43,630 nt of DNA from Methylococcales bacterium (GCA_003584865.1 QVQE01000095.1:1-43630); one strand, 5' to 3'; counted from the first letter of the stretch, positions 1 to 10,353 are shown. Notes: a model not told the origin generated them from the sequence alone. Numbers and translations: made by a program.

Positions 1-98
1 CGTTTATCTTTAAAGTCACTGGCCGTTTTTTAATGGCTACGGTAGCTTGTTGTTAATTTTTTATTGACATCAAAAGTGTCAACTACTTTTAGGCCGCT

Positions 99-719
99 AT
101 GAAGGATGCCGAGAATCTTATGAGAAAATTAAAGGTCGTAACAACCTTTATCAAGCTGTCACCTGTTGATAAAGCCTCATTTTGTCATAACGTTATTGTT
201 AAAATGACAAACAATCCTCTGTTTACCGATCCTGATGTTTCTTTAGCGGAAGCGTTAGATGCCTTAATCGCTTTTGACGCAGCTATATTAGCGTCTAAAG
301 ACGGTGGACATACGCCTATTTCCATCAGGAATGATTGTGAAAAAGTGGTTAATGCCAAATTCAGTATTCTAGCAAAATATGTTGATAGAATGGCTGATGG
401 CGATGAAACTACTATCTTGAGTAGTGGTTTTGCGGAGTGTAAGCAACCCAGCGTTCCTGCTAGAGAAGCGTTTACGGTCACTGATGGCGTCTACCCCGGT
501 AGTATCCACGGAAGATGTAATCCCACCGACAATGCAGGTGCTTATGTGTGGCAGATTCGTGTGGCCGGAACTACTGTATGGGTGACTCATAATACCACTC
601 AAAGCAGTGTCGATATTTTCGATTTAATAATAGGCACTGTCTATGAGCTTCAAGTGGGTTCTGTTACAAAAGATGGACTACAGCCATTTAGTGCAGTGGT
701 GTCAAAGTTAGTGGTTTAA
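99..719 (+). CDS. hypothetical protein with C-terminal fibronectin type III-like domain
   Basis: 206 aa ORF; C-terminus (NAGAYVWQIRVAGTTVWVTHNTTQSSVDIFDLIIGTVYELQVGSVTKDGLQPFSAVVSKLVV) has FN3-like strand pattern. Confidence 0.65.
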   Translation: MKDAENLMRKLKVVTTFIKLSPVDKASFCHNVIVKMTNNPLFTDPDVSLAEALDALIAFDAAILASKDGGHTPISIRNDCEKVVNAKFSILAKYVDRMADGDETTILSSGFAECKQPSVPAREAFTVTDGVYPGSIHGRCNPTDNAGAYVWQIRVAGTTVWVTHNTTQSSVDIFDLIIGTVYELQVGSVTKDGLQPFSAVVSKLVV

Positions 720-857
720 GTCAGACTTTAACCACTGATTTAGTCAATTAGTACAATTGACAATAGGGTTATCTACTCATTGGGGTGGATAACCCTGTCT
801 TAAAGTTTAAATAGAACATTGCTAATAACTAACAGTGCCTATGCCTTAAACAGGGGC

Positions 858-3122
858 TTAATTCCAATGCACACGAATCCCCGCATAGCCGGTTGCAGGA
901 GCGCCGGGGCCTTGAAATTGGGTGGGGTTATTGTTATTAAAAAAGTTTTGTCCCAATTGGCTAAAAGATACGTAGTGGTTATCAAAGATATTTTTTCCCA
1001 TGGCAAAGAACTCAACATGTTTATTAATAATGTAGCGCGTATTGAGGTTAACAATTGCATAATCAGGGATTTGTGGGCTACTGTTAGTGTCATCACCCCG
1101 TGAATATTGGCTGGATACATATTGTAAATCGCCACCTAAGAAAAAGTTATGAAATAGTTCATATTCAGAGCCGAATTTAAGCGTATTGGCTGGAATGCTG
1201 GGGATTTTATTGCCAGCAATAACAGATTCAGCTCCCAGGCCATTAAATAACTGGGCATTGGACTGATAGGTGGCATCTACAAAGCCGTAACTCATATACC
1301 AGTTTAGACTCTCTAAGGCTAAACCACTTAAGCCCATTTCGATGCCTTGGCGTTTGGTTTTGCCGACATTACTAAAATAGCCGCGCGTAGTGTCCACATT
1401 TAAGAACAGAATGTCGTTAGTATTGATAGTTTCATAAAAGGACAGATTCCACTTTAGAGCTGCACTGAATTTACCGCGTAAGCCTGTTTCTAAAGTATGT
1501 GATACTACTGGTTTTAAAGGGGGGTCTGATAAAAAGCTATTCGGGAGTGTACAAGGCGCATTCGGATCAGCGCAGGTTAATTCTACAGGAGTGGGCGCCC
1601 TAAAGCCTTCATTGTAATTAAAGTAAGTAGTAAACTCTTGTAATGGTGTTTTAAGGGAGAATGCATCTAAGGGATTAAAGGTTAAGCCGGCTGAAGGGTT
1701 GAGACGTTCAAATGTATTGTTGCCGTTAATGGCATCCCCCATTTTATCAAGGGTTTGTACGTGTGCTTGCATCCAGTTAGCCGAGGCATTGAGATGTAGC
1801 CAGTCAAACACTGAGAAGGTGTCAGTAGCAAAAACATTGGAGTAAGTGTTTTCACCGTTGATATTGACTGTAGTCGTTAGCGGTTGGTTGGCGACCTCAT
1901 AAAACGTCGGCGTAAAATCGGCATTCTGCGTACCAATCGTATACCCTGTTTTGGCATAATTATAACCCCCACCGAAAACAAATTGATTCTCGTGTTTTAA
2001 GACTTTGTAATCAGAGGTTAATTGTAGATTCACACCAGTGCCGTTTTGTTTAGCTCTGGCGGCTTGAAAGGTGGCCGGAGAAAATCCACCCTCAAGACAA
2101 TCGGCATAAGTGTCGCAGTTACCGCCGGAGCTTCCGGTATTTGAATTGAGGCTGTAGCTGTTATTATTCCGGTTATAGGTGGTTCCGCTTAATTTTAATT
2201 GATCAGTTAGCCAATGGTTGCCTTTCAGGTTAAAGAAGTAGAGCGTGTTTTTAGTGACATCCGGTGCAGTATAGATGGCGCTCCAATGTTGTTGCAGTGC
2301 GTCTTGTGGCACAGGTCCTACGCCTTGAAGTTTGTTATCCGCAAAGGTAAACGATAAATCAATATCGGTTTTATCATTCTCCCAGCCTATTTTACCAAAG
2401 CTTTGATTCACGCTGGATGGAGAATAAGGCCGCCAGCCTTGATCATCAAAAATATTACCTGCAAAATACCAATCAAACTGCTCATGAGAGCCGCCAACCT
2501 CAGCCTGATAATTTTGGCGTCCGTAAGAACCGCCACTGGCTTGAGCATTAAAACCAGGATGACTTCTGCCGCTCTTGGTTCTGAGCGATAAGGCGCCACC
2601 CAAGGTATTTAAGCCAAATAAGGGGTTTGAGCCAGGCATCATTTCCATGCTGGATATTGCAATTTGAGGAATTAGGTCCCAATTGATGGTATCTCCAAAA
2701 GCTTCATTAACCCGTACCCCATCCTGATACACTGAAATCCCGATAGGTGCTCCTAAAACGGGAGAAGCACTAAAGCCTCGATAAGTAATATCGGGTTGAT
2801 AAGGGTTGTTTTGCGTGTCGTTGATATTAACGCTTTGCATTTGACGATTCATAAAGTCAGGTAAAGAAGTCGCCTCGTGACGGTTAAGGGTCTCGTCTTC
2901 GATTGATTGAACATTACCCGATATCTTCTTTAATTTTAGACCGCTCGAACCAACGGGAGTGGTGCTAACCACTTCAATTTCAGGAAGTTCAAATACATCA
3001 ACAGGGGATGTTTGGTTCGAGGTATTTTCAGTCTCAGCTTCAGCAGCAGTATTAATAGGGCTGGTTAAAATAAGCGGCAAAGCTGCCAACAACCATTGTT
3101 TGCGAAAGAGAAAATACGTCAT
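858..3122 (-). CDS. TonB-dependent outer membrane receptor
   Basis: 754 aa with plug domain (DITYRGFSASPVLGAPIGISVYQDGVRVNEAFGDTINWDLIP) and C-terminal beta-barrel ending in aromatic residue (GIRVHWN); signal-like N-terminus. Confidence 0.9.
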   Translation of the reverse strand: MTYFLFRKQWLLAALPLILTSPINTAAEAETENTSNQTSPVDVFELPEIEVVSTTPVGSSGLKLKKISGNVQSIEDETLNRHEATSLPDFMNRQMQSVNINDTQNNPYQPDITYRGFSASPVLGAPIGISVYQDGVRVNEAFGDTINWDLIPQIAISSMEMMPGSNPLFGLNTLGGALSLRTKSGRSHPGFNAQASGGSYGRQNYQAEVGGSHEQFDWYFAGNIFDDQGWRPYSPSSVNQSFGKIGWENDKTDIDLSFTFADNKLQGVGPVPQDALQQHWSAIYTAPDVTKNTLYFFNLKGNHWLTDQLKLSGTTYNRNNNSYSLNSNTGSSGGNCDTYADCLEGGFSPATFQAARAKQNGTGVNLQLTSDYKVLKHENQFVFGGGYNYAKTGYTIGTQNADFTPTFYEVANQPLTTTVNINGENTYSNVFATDTFSVFDWLHLNASANWMQAHVQTLDKMGDAINGNNTFERLNPSAGLTFNPLDAFSLKTPLQEFTTYFNYNEGFRAPTPVELTCADPNAPCTLPNSFLSDPPLKPVVSHTLETGLRGKFSAALKWNLSFYETINTNDILFLNVDTTRGYFSNVGKTKRQGIEMGLSGLALESLNWYMSYGFVDATYQSNAQLFNGLGAESVIAGNKIPSIPANTLKFGSEYELFHNFFLGGDLQYVSSQYSRGDDTNSSPQIPDYAIVNLNTRYIINKHVEFFAMGKNIFDNHYVSFSQLGQNFFNNNNPTQFQGPGAPATGYAGIRVHWN

Positions 3123-3178
3123 GAAAGTCCTGTCATTAAGCCAAGTTTACGATTGTGTGCAGTATAGTGTGTTTAGAC

Positions 3179-3193
3179 TAGGAAAATTTCCTA
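3179..3193. promoter_or_regulatory. 15-nt palindrome TAGGAAA-A-TTTCCTA in divergent intergenic region (possible operator)
   Basis: exact inverted repeat read in sequence between divergent genes. Confidence 0.4.
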
Positions 3194-3281
3194 AAATAGC
3201 TCAATCCGTCTAAGAACTGTATAGGATAATATAATCCGTTACCCTTATTATCCTTTCAATACGTCGTTTCAATTTTTACTA

Positions 3282-6200
3282 ATGCTGAGTACCTTAGTTC
3301 GCTTTTCTATCCGCTTTTACGGTATTGTTATTGCCTTGGCTATGATTATTTTACTGTATGGCAGTTATCGTTTTACCACCGCCGGTTTGGATATTTTTCC
3401 TGAGTTTGCTCCCAAGCGGGTGATTATTCAGACCGAAGCGCCCGGATTATCCGCAGAACAGGTAGAGGTACTGGTGACTCGCCAGATTGAAACCGCGATT
3501 AGTGGTTTAGTCGGTATGGAGTCGGTGCGCTCTGAATCTATTCAGGGCTTATCCATTATAACGGCGACATTTAAAGAGCAGACTGATATCTATAGAAACC
3601 GGCAGTTAATCAGTGAGCGTCTAGGCATTTCTTTAGCTAACTTACCTTTGGGAATTACGCCCGTTGCTATTCCCTTATCATCCTCTTCAGCAACCGTATT
3701 GACGATAGGCTTAAACTCGGACACTAAAGATTTAATGGCGTTACGGAGTTTAGTGGATTGGACGGTGGTACCGCGTTTATTGGCCATTCCAGGCGTGGCA
3801 GATGTTAATGTATTTGGAGGGGAGGTTGGGCAGTTACAAATTCAGCTTGATCCCATTCAAATGCAGCGCTTTAATTTAGCGCTTAATGACGTGATTGAGG
3901 CCGCTACCCGAGCCAGTGTGATACAGGGCGGTGGTTTTATTGAAAACAAAAACCAACGCATTACTTTACAAGTCACCGGACAACCGAACTCACCTGAACA
4001 ATTCGCAAAAATTATTGTGCAGCGTGAGCAAGGCCGGAATATTACCCTGGGGGAGGTCTCTACGATTCGTTATGCACCTGAACCACCGATCAGTGCGGCA
4101 CAAATTAAGGGTAAACAAGGAATCGTTTTAATGGTTATCGGGCAGTATGGCGCCAATACCTTGACGGTTTCGAGACAGGTTGAGCAAATGCTACAGGAGT
4201 TTGATCCAGTCTTTAAAAATGAGGCGATTACTTTCTATGAGCATTTGTTTCGTCCGGCGGATTATATCGAACGGTCCATTGCTAATTTGTCAGGGCATTT
4301 GTTGCTAGGGGGGTTATTTGTACTGATTGTGTTATATCTGTTTTTGTTTAACTTTCGCACCGCTTTTATTTCAGCCTTGGCGATTCCGGTGTCCTTAATG
4401 GGCGCGGTGATTGTGTTATTGGAAACCGGGGTGCATCTGAATATCATGGTGCTGGGTGGTTTAGCCATTGCCTTGGGTGAGGTGGTTGATGATGCGATCA
4501 TTGATACTGAGAATATATTCAGGCGGTTACGCGAGAACCGTTTACTAGGGGTGCCTTTGTCTGTTACTAACGTGGTTTATACGGCTTCATTAGAAGTACG
4601 TAGTTCGGTGGTTTACGCCAGTTTTATTGTGGCTTTGGTATTTGTACCCTTACTAACCCTGAATGGCGTTGCGGGACGACTATTTGCTCCACTGGGGTAT
4701 TCGTACATTTTGGCTATTTTAATCTCTCTTTTGGTTGCATTAACGTTAACTCCGGCGCTGTGTTTTTTGTTATTGGGGCGGCCCTTTGACCAGCGTAATG
4801 AACCGCCGTTGATTACAGTTATCAAGCCCATTTATCAGCACTTACTGATATTTGTTTTTAAGTATTTTAAGGGCTTAATCCTGGGTTGTTTAGTGGTCTG
4901 TTTATTCGGAGTCATGACCTTTTTCAGACTGGATAGTAAGTTTTTGCCAGAACTGCGAGAAGGGCACTATATTATTCATACCACCAGTCTTCCGGGCACG
5001 TCCTTACAGGAGTCGTTGCGAATAGGTAGCCAATTGACTCAGCAGTTTCTGGCTATTCCAGGTGTTCAATCCGTCTCTCAATGGGCAGGTCGAGCAGAGC
5101 GGGGGGCAGATACTTACGGTAGTCATTACAGTGAGTATGAAGTTAGACTTGAGCCTTTATCAGGTGAGCAGCAGCAACAGATATTTGAGCAGTTAAGAGA
5201 AATTCTGGCGCATTTTCCCGGTATTGGTTTTGAAGCCAATACCTTTTTGACAGAAAGAATCGATGAAACCATTTCTGGCTATACGGCTCCTGTGGTTGTT
5301 AATCTGTATGGAAATGATTTAAATGTGCTGGATGCTCAGGCACACGTATTGGCTCAGGTAATGAGAGACATTCCGGGGGCGACCGATATTCAGTTACGAT
5401 CACCGCCGGCGACACCGTTATTGCAGATTCATTTAGATCTGGATCAGCTTAACTTTTGGGGGATTATGCCGACAGAAGTGGTTAATGCGGTACAAATAGC
5501 CTACGAAACACGGGTCGTGGGTAAACATATTCAGGGTAAAAAGATTATCAATATTGCGGTTGCGTTAGCACCTGAATTAAGGCAGCAACCTGATACAATA
5601 GGGCAATTGCCGATTAGGGCACAGGACGGTTCCTTAGTTAGATTAGAGCAGGTTGCAGAGATACGTCATACGGCCAGTCGGTATAATATATTGCATCAAG
5701 GCGCTCAACGTCGGCAAGCGGTAACCTGTCATGTGCTGAATCGGGATATGGATAGTTTTATGGCTGAGCTTAAAGCCCGTGTGCTTAAAGACATTCCGGT
5801 GTCGGCGGATAGTTATCCCGAGTTTACGGGGGCAGCAATAGAACAGGCACAGGCTCGGAATGAGTTGATTCTTCATTCTTTGTTGGCGGGGGCGGGTGTG
5901 TTGATTTTTATCTACATGGCGATTGGTAGTGTGCGGAATACCTTGTTGACACTGGTTAACTTTCCTTTTGCTCTGATGGGTGGGGTTGCTGCGGTGCTGT
6001 TGACCAATGCGACCTTATCAGTAGGCTCTGTGGTTGGCTTTGTCACTTTATTTGGCATTACGGTGCGTAATAGTATTATGCTATTGTCACACTATCGGCA
6101 TTTAGTGGAAACTGAAGGGCTGCATTGGGATATCAATACGGTTATATTGGGTGCTCAGGAGCGCTTGCCTTCTATTTTAATGACCGCCTTGGTGACGGCT

Positions 6201-6368
6201 CTAGCGATGTTTCCGATTGCGTTTAATAGTGATAATCCGGGGCGTGAAATTATGGGGCCAATGGCAGCCATTATTATCGGTGGCTTGGTGAGTTCGACGC
6301 TATTAAACTTATTGCTGTTGCCCAGCATGTTGTTACGCTATGGGTACTTTAATAATGATCAGGAATAA
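3282..6368 (+). CDS. efflux RND transporter permease, CusA/CzcA-like heavy-metal family
   Basis: 1028 aa; RND architecture, GEVVDDAIIDTENIFRRLRENR motif, two large periplasmic loops. Confidence 0.9.
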   Translation: MLSTLVRFSIRFYGIVIALAMIILLYGSYRFTTAGLDIFPEFAPKRVIIQTEAPGLSAEQVEVLVTRQIETAISGLVGMESVRSESIQGLSIITATFKEQTDIYRNRQLISERLGISLANLPLGITPVAIPLSSSSATVLTIGLNSDTKDLMALRSLVDWTVVPRLLAIPGVADVNVFGGEVGQLQIQLDPIQMQRFNLALNDVIEAATRASVIQGGGFIENKNQRITLQVTGQPNSPEQFAKIIVQREQGRNITLGEVSTIRYAPEPPISAAQIKGKQGIVLMVIGQYGANTLTVSRQVEQMLQEFDPVFKNEAITFYEHLFRPADYIERSIANLSGHLLLGGLFVLIVLYLFLFNFRTAFISALAIPVSLMGAVIVLLETGVHLNIMVLGGLAIALGEVVDDAIIDTENIFRRLRENRLLGVPLSVTNVVYTASLEVRSSVVYASFIVALVFVPLLTLNGVAGRLFAPLGYSYILAILISLLVALTLTPALCFLLLGRPFDQRNEPPLITVIKPIYQHLLIFVFKYFKGLILGCLVVCLFGVMTFFRLDSKFLPELREGHYIIHTTSLPGTSLQESLRIGSQLTQQFLAIPGVQSVSQWAGRAERGADTYGSHYSEYEVRLEPLSGEQQQQIFEQLREILAHFPGIGFEANTFLTERIDETISGYTAPVVVNLYGNDLNVLDAQAHVLAQVMRDIPGATDIQLRSPPATPLLQIHLDLDQLNFWGIMPTEVVNAVQIAYETRVVGKHIQGKKIINIAVALAPELRQQPDTIGQLPIRAQDGSLVRLEQVAEIRHTASRYNILHQGAQRRQAVTCHVLNRDMDSFMAELKARVLKDIPVSADSYPEFTGAAIEQAQARNELILHSLLAGAGVLIFIYMAIGSVRNTLLTLVNFPFALMGGVAAVLLTNATLSVGSVVGFVTLFGITVRNSIMLLSHYRHLVETEGLHWDINTVILGAQERLPSILMTALVTALAMFPIAFNSDNPGREIMGPMAAIIIGGLVSSTLLNLLLLPSMLLRYGYFNNDQE

Positions 6369-6477
6369 CCTATTGCCTGGAAGTTGCTCTGGGTATGCTG
6401 TATATGCAGTACCGTCGTATTTTTGAATGCGTTTATGTTGTCTATTTTTTAATTATTTTATTCTTATGGAGTTACCC

Positions 6478-6852
6478 ATGAAACAGATCTTAAAAGCACT
6501 ATTGATTATAGCTACCCTGTTCTTGTTCACGTCTTCTTTTGCAACGGCGGCATCCAATAATTATCCCGCTAAATGGGGTATCAAGTTAGGTAATGGGTTT
6601 GCCAATTCTCTGACAGGTATCGCAGAAATCCCTAAAAGCATCATCATAACTAATCGTACTGACGGTCCGGCTTACGCGGCAACAGCTGGATTTATGACGG
6701 GTTTGTTGCACATGGTTGGGCGGACTTTATGTGGTACGTTTGATATTGTGACCTTTATGATTCCTACAAAACCCATCGTTCGTCCTGATCTTGTCTGGCA
6801 AAAATATAACAAGGAAACCAGTTATCGTGCTTCTTGGGAGTTATTACCTTAA
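6478..6852 (+). CDS. exosortase system-associated protein, TIGR04073-like
   Basis: small secreted protein with signal peptide; KLGNGFANSLTGIAEIPKSIIITNRTDGPAYAATAGFMTGLLHMVGRTLCGTFDIVTFMIPTKPIVRPD resembles that family; start moved to ATG 6478. Confidence 0.65.
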   Translation: MKQILKALLIIATLFLFTSSFATAASNNYPAKWGIKLGNGFANSLTGIAEIPKSIIITNRTDGPAYAATAGFMTGLLHMVGRTLCGTFDIVTFMIPTKPIVRPDLVWQKYNKETSYRASWELLP

Positions 6853-6889
6853 GCGGTCTGGATGTGTCTGGATAGCGTTTTATAACACA

Positions 6890-6920
6890 AAAAAAGGGTG
6901 TCTTTACGACACCCTTTTTT
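6890..6920. terminator. bidirectional intrinsic terminator between convergent genes
   Basis: aaaaaagggtgtc-tttac-gacaccctttttt, A-tract and T-tract flanking stem. Confidence 0.85.
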
Positions 6921-6971
6921 ATTTCAACAACAATAACAACGTTTAGTCGTTAAATGTCCTGAACCCTATCA

Positions 6972-7640
6972 TTAATTTCTACCGTTGAAGGCACCTAATA
7001 TTTGCAACAGGCTTAGGAATAAATTGTAGATAGACACATAAAGCGAAATAGTCGCAAGGATGTAGTTAGTTTCGCCCCCATTAACGATTTGACTGGTTTG
7101 AAACAGGATCATGCCTGACATCAGTAAGATAAACATCGCTGATACAGCCAGTGATAGTGCAGGAATAGAGAAAACGATAGCACCGATTCCGGCTAAAAAT
7201 GCAACCAAAACGCCAACCATCAGAAAGCCACCCATATAACTAAAGTCTTTACGGGTAGTTAAGGCATAGCCAGAAAGACCTAGAAAAATGGTGCCTGTTC
7301 CACCTAAAGCCATTATGATAAGCTCATGCCCATTGCTGAAGGCATTGACATACATCGATAAAATGGGGCCGAGTGTTAAGCCCATAAAACCGGTTAATGC
7401 GAAAACAAACAGTAAGCCTAAAGCACTGTTGCTGAATTTAGCGGTTAAGAAAAACAGGCCGTAAAAGCCGACTAAGGTAGCCATCATGCCGAAAGGAGGC
7501 AGATTAAAGTACATAGCAGCACCCGCAGTTACGGCACTGAACATCAAGGTCATTGATAATAGCAGGTAAGTATTTTTTAAGACTTTATTAGTCGCCAGAA
7601 TACCCGATTCTTGACGTGATATAGCAGTATTTACTTTCAT
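6972..7640 (-). CDS. Bax inhibitor-1/YccA family membrane protein
   Basis: multi-TM protein; FALTGFMGLTLGPILSMY motif typical of BI-1/YccA. Confidence 0.88.
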   Translation of the reverse strand: MKVNTAISRQESGILATNKVLKNTYLLLSMTLMFSAVTAGAAMYFNLPPFGMMATLVGFYGLFFLTAKFSNSALGLLFVFALTGFMGLTLGPILSMYVNAFSNGHELIIMALGGTGTIFLGLSGYALTTRKDFSYMGGFLMVGVLVAFLAGIGAIVFSIPALSLAVSAMFILLMSGMILFQTSQIVNGGETNYILATISLYVSIYNLFLSLLQILGAFNGRN

Positions 7641-7913
7641 TTTAGTTAGATTCCTTAAGTGAATAATTAACAAAATTTGTTCTGGTTCGGGATAAGCCTT
7701 ACTATTTATTATCTATCCCATAGATAAGCACAGCATTAACAATATACACAGACAATCTAATTTTACAAGAGTTTCAATGATGACGCAGGAAAACTTAAGT
7801 AGACTACTTTAGATGACGCAGTGTAGTTTTCAAAGGTGTTAGGGTGATTAGTAAGGTTTCCTGTGATCAATTCGAACAGTATAATTCAATTTTTTATAAC
7901 GAGAAAAGACGGT

Positions 7914-9563
7914 ATGAGTGAAGGTTTTCGCGGTTTTTTAAATAAAGAGCGTACGGTTGCCGCTCCGGGCTTTAACCGTTGGTTGGTACCTCCAGCGGCT
8001 TTGGCTATTCATTTGTGTATTGGCATGGCCTATGGCTTTTCGGTGTTTTGGTTGCCTCTGTCAAAAGCTTTGGGTGTTAAAGAAAGTATTGCCTGTGGGC
8101 CTGAGGTTGGCTTTTTTCAAGAACTCTTTGTGACCACGTGTGACTGGAAAATCTCTACCCTGGGCTGGATGTATACCCTGTTTTTTGTATTCTTAGGCTC
8201 CTCGGCTGCATTATGGGGTGGATGGTTAGAGCATGTCGGGCCACGTAAAGCCGCAGTTATTAGCGCTTTGTGCTGGTGTGGAGGCATGTTACTGTCAGCT
8301 CTGGGAATTTATTGGCATCAATTCTGGATCATGTTGCTGGGGTCGGGGGTTATTGGTGGCATAGGCTTAGGCTTGGGTTATATTTCTCCGGTATCAACAT
8401 TGATTAAGTGGTTTCCTGATCGTCGAGGCATGGCAACCGGTATGGCTATTATGGGCTTTGGTGGTGGAGCAATGATTGGCTCACCCTTGGCAACAGGGTT
8501 GATGAAATATTTTGCAACACCCACCGATGTCGGTGTTATGCAGACCTTTATGGTGATGGCAGGCATCTATTTCTTTTTTATGATGTCAGGTGCGTTAAGT
8601 TATCGGATTCCGGTTTCTGGATGGAAACCGCTGGGCTGGGTGCCCTCTACGGCTAAAAAGTCCAACCGTATGATTACAGAGCATCACGTTCATGTCAGTA
8701 ATATCTTCAAGATTAAACAATTCTGGCTGTTATGGGGGGTGTTATGCATGAATGTGAGTGCTGGAATCGGTGTGATTGGTATGTCATCCCCGATGTTACA
8801 AGAAGTTTTTGGTGGGCAGTTGATTGGGATCGCTAAAACCTATAATGAACTGGATAAGACGCAACTGGCGGCTATTGCCTCGGTGGCTGCGGGCTTTACG
8901 GCGCTACTTAGCTTATTTAATATTGGTGGACGGTTCTTCTGGGCAAGTTTATCCGACGGGTTGGGTCGTAAAACCACCTTCTTCATCTTTTTTATATTAG
9001 GCTGTTCGTTGTATTTTAGTGTTCCTACATTTGCTGGCTCTGGTAACAAACTGCTGTTTGTGTCTGCCTTTTGCGTGATCCTCAGTATGTATGGTGGGGG
9101 ATTTGCAACGGTTCCAGCCTATTTGGCGGATTTATTTGGTACGCAAATGGTCGGGGCTATTCACGGTCGCTTACTGACTGCATGGGCAACAGCGGGTATT
9201 TTAGGGCCAGTGATTGTTAATTATATGCGGGATTATCAATTAGGTTTAGGCTTGCCACGTGAGCAGGTTTATAACCAGACCATGATGATTCTGGCGGGCT
9301 TATTGTTAGTCGGGTTAATCTGTAACTTGTTAATCCGTCCAGTTGCCGATAAATGGTTTATGACAGCCAGTGAATTGGCTGATGAAAAACGCCATGCCAA
9401 AGAACATGTTATTGAGGAAGAAGTCGTGGGTTATGGTGAGGTGAGTGTGACTGAAACACCCACGCCCATTATTTTAGTCTGGTTAGCGTGGTCAATGGTT
9501 GCGGTGGCTTTGGGTTGGGGGATTTATAACACCTTAATCAACGCGGCCAAGTTCTTTAATTAA
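7914..9563 (+). CDS. OFA (oxalate/formate antiporter-like) family MFS transporter with C-terminal extra TM segment
   Basis: 12-TM MFS; FNRWLVPPAALAIHLCIGMAYGFSVFWLPL and GMATGMAIMGFGGGAMIGSPLA motifs. Confidence 0.88.
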   Translation: MSEGFRGFLNKERTVAAPGFNRWLVPPAALAIHLCIGMAYGFSVFWLPLSKALGVKESIACGPEVGFFQELFVTTCDWKISTLGWMYTLFFVFLGSSAALWGGWLEHVGPRKAAVISALCWCGGMLLSALGIYWHQFWIMLLGSGVIGGIGLGLGYISPVSTLIKWFPDRRGMATGMAIMGFGGGAMIGSPLATGLMKYFATPTDVGVMQTFMVMAGIYFFFMMSGALSYRIPVSGWKPLGWVPSTAKKSNRMITEHHVHVSNIFKIKQFWLLWGVLCMNVSAGIGVIGMSSPMLQEVFGGQLIGIAKTYNELDKTQLAAIASVAAGFTALLSLFNIGGRFFWASLSDGLGRKTTFFIFFILGCSLYFSVPTFAGSGNKLLFVSAFCVILSMYGGGFATVPAYLADLFGTQMVGAIHGRLLTAWATAGILGPVIVNYMRDYQLGLGLPREQVYNQTMMILAGLLLVGLICNLLIRPVADKWFMTASELADEKRHAKEHVIEEEVVGYGEVSVTETPTPIILVWLAWSMVAVALGWGIYNTLINAAKFFN

Positions 9564-9772
9564 GAAGGATGTTTCCAACCAAGCCTTGATATTGATGGAA
9601 TGATGTTTATAGTGGTAACACCTTATTCATCATTCCCCAAACTAAACAAAATCAACAGCTTTTACACTTGCATTGATGATAAAATCAGGTGAAAGCCACT
9701 CATTAATACCTTAAATCAACACAAACAGAGCTTGTTGCAATAGTCATTTGTGTAATCAATTGGAGTAAAGCC

Positions 9773-9999
9773 ATGACCACAATTACCCTAGATGACGCAT
9801 TAATCAATGAAGTTATTGCTGCAAGTCATGCTCAAAATGCCCAAGAAGCACTTATAAAAATAATAACCTTCTCTTACAGCAGCATAAACAAAAACCTGCG
9901 TTTTTCGAGCAACTCTGTTTGGCTGATGAGTCTTTAGATGATGAGCTAGCCTTATTGTTTGAACGAAACAAAGATACAGGTAGAGATATCGGATTATGA
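9773..9999 (+). pseudogene. frameshifted VapB-type antitoxin remnant
   Basis: MTTITLDDALINEVIAASHAQNAQEALIKI... continues after a frame change as LQQHKQKPAFFEQLCLADESLDDELALLFERNKDTGRDIGL*; last codons overlap the downstream ATG. Confidence 0.75.
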
Positions 10000-10097
10000 A
10001 TTATCTAATTGATACCTGTGTATTATCCGAGTGCGTTAAAAAAACACCTAACCCTTTATTGCTGCAACAGCCTCCTAAATTAATTCTTCATATCTAA
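9996..10097 (+). pseudogene. truncated VapC-type PIN-domain toxin
   Basis: MNYLIDTCVLSECVKKTPNPLLLQQPPKLILHI*; first PIN acidic motif present, remainder missing. Confidence 0.75.
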
Positions 10098-10230
10098 AGT
10101 GTGCAAAGATTAATTTTATCAGATTTACTCCCGGGAGGTCATACAAACTCCCAGCATCAATATTTACTATCCGTGTCTGCTGACAGACTAGCTTTTGTGC
10201 ACTATCTTAGTGTCGCGGATTTAGATTTAC

Positions 10231-10353
10231 CCATCACCCACGTGGGCTTTCGTTTTTGCCTGAGGTCCATCAAGCCAGGTCAGGAAAAGGCTTAGCTCGG
10301 CGGGATCGCCGGGCAGTGCGACCGGAGGGAGCTTTAGTCATTTAAAGCAGGCG
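10231..10353 (+). repeat. orphan FGE-gene 3' tail (third copy of the constant VR end, hairpin and 3' flank)
   Basis: cgtgggctttcgtttttgcctgaggtccatcaag...gctcggcgggatcgccgggc...tcatttaaagcaggcg closely matches 18143-18261. Confidence 0.85.

Noticed and set aside
64-82. TTGACA-tcaaaag-TGTCAA inverted repeat before the first ORF
   Set aside because: 6-bp arms can occur by chance; no supporting context.
9597-9636. GGAATGATG...CATCATTCC inverted repeat after the OFA gene
   Set aside because: Plausible terminator arm pair but no T-run and a long loop; uncertain.
10101-10295. 64-aa ORF as a genuine gene
   Set aside because: Only its last ~18 residues match FGE tails; treated as an orphan 3' fragment.
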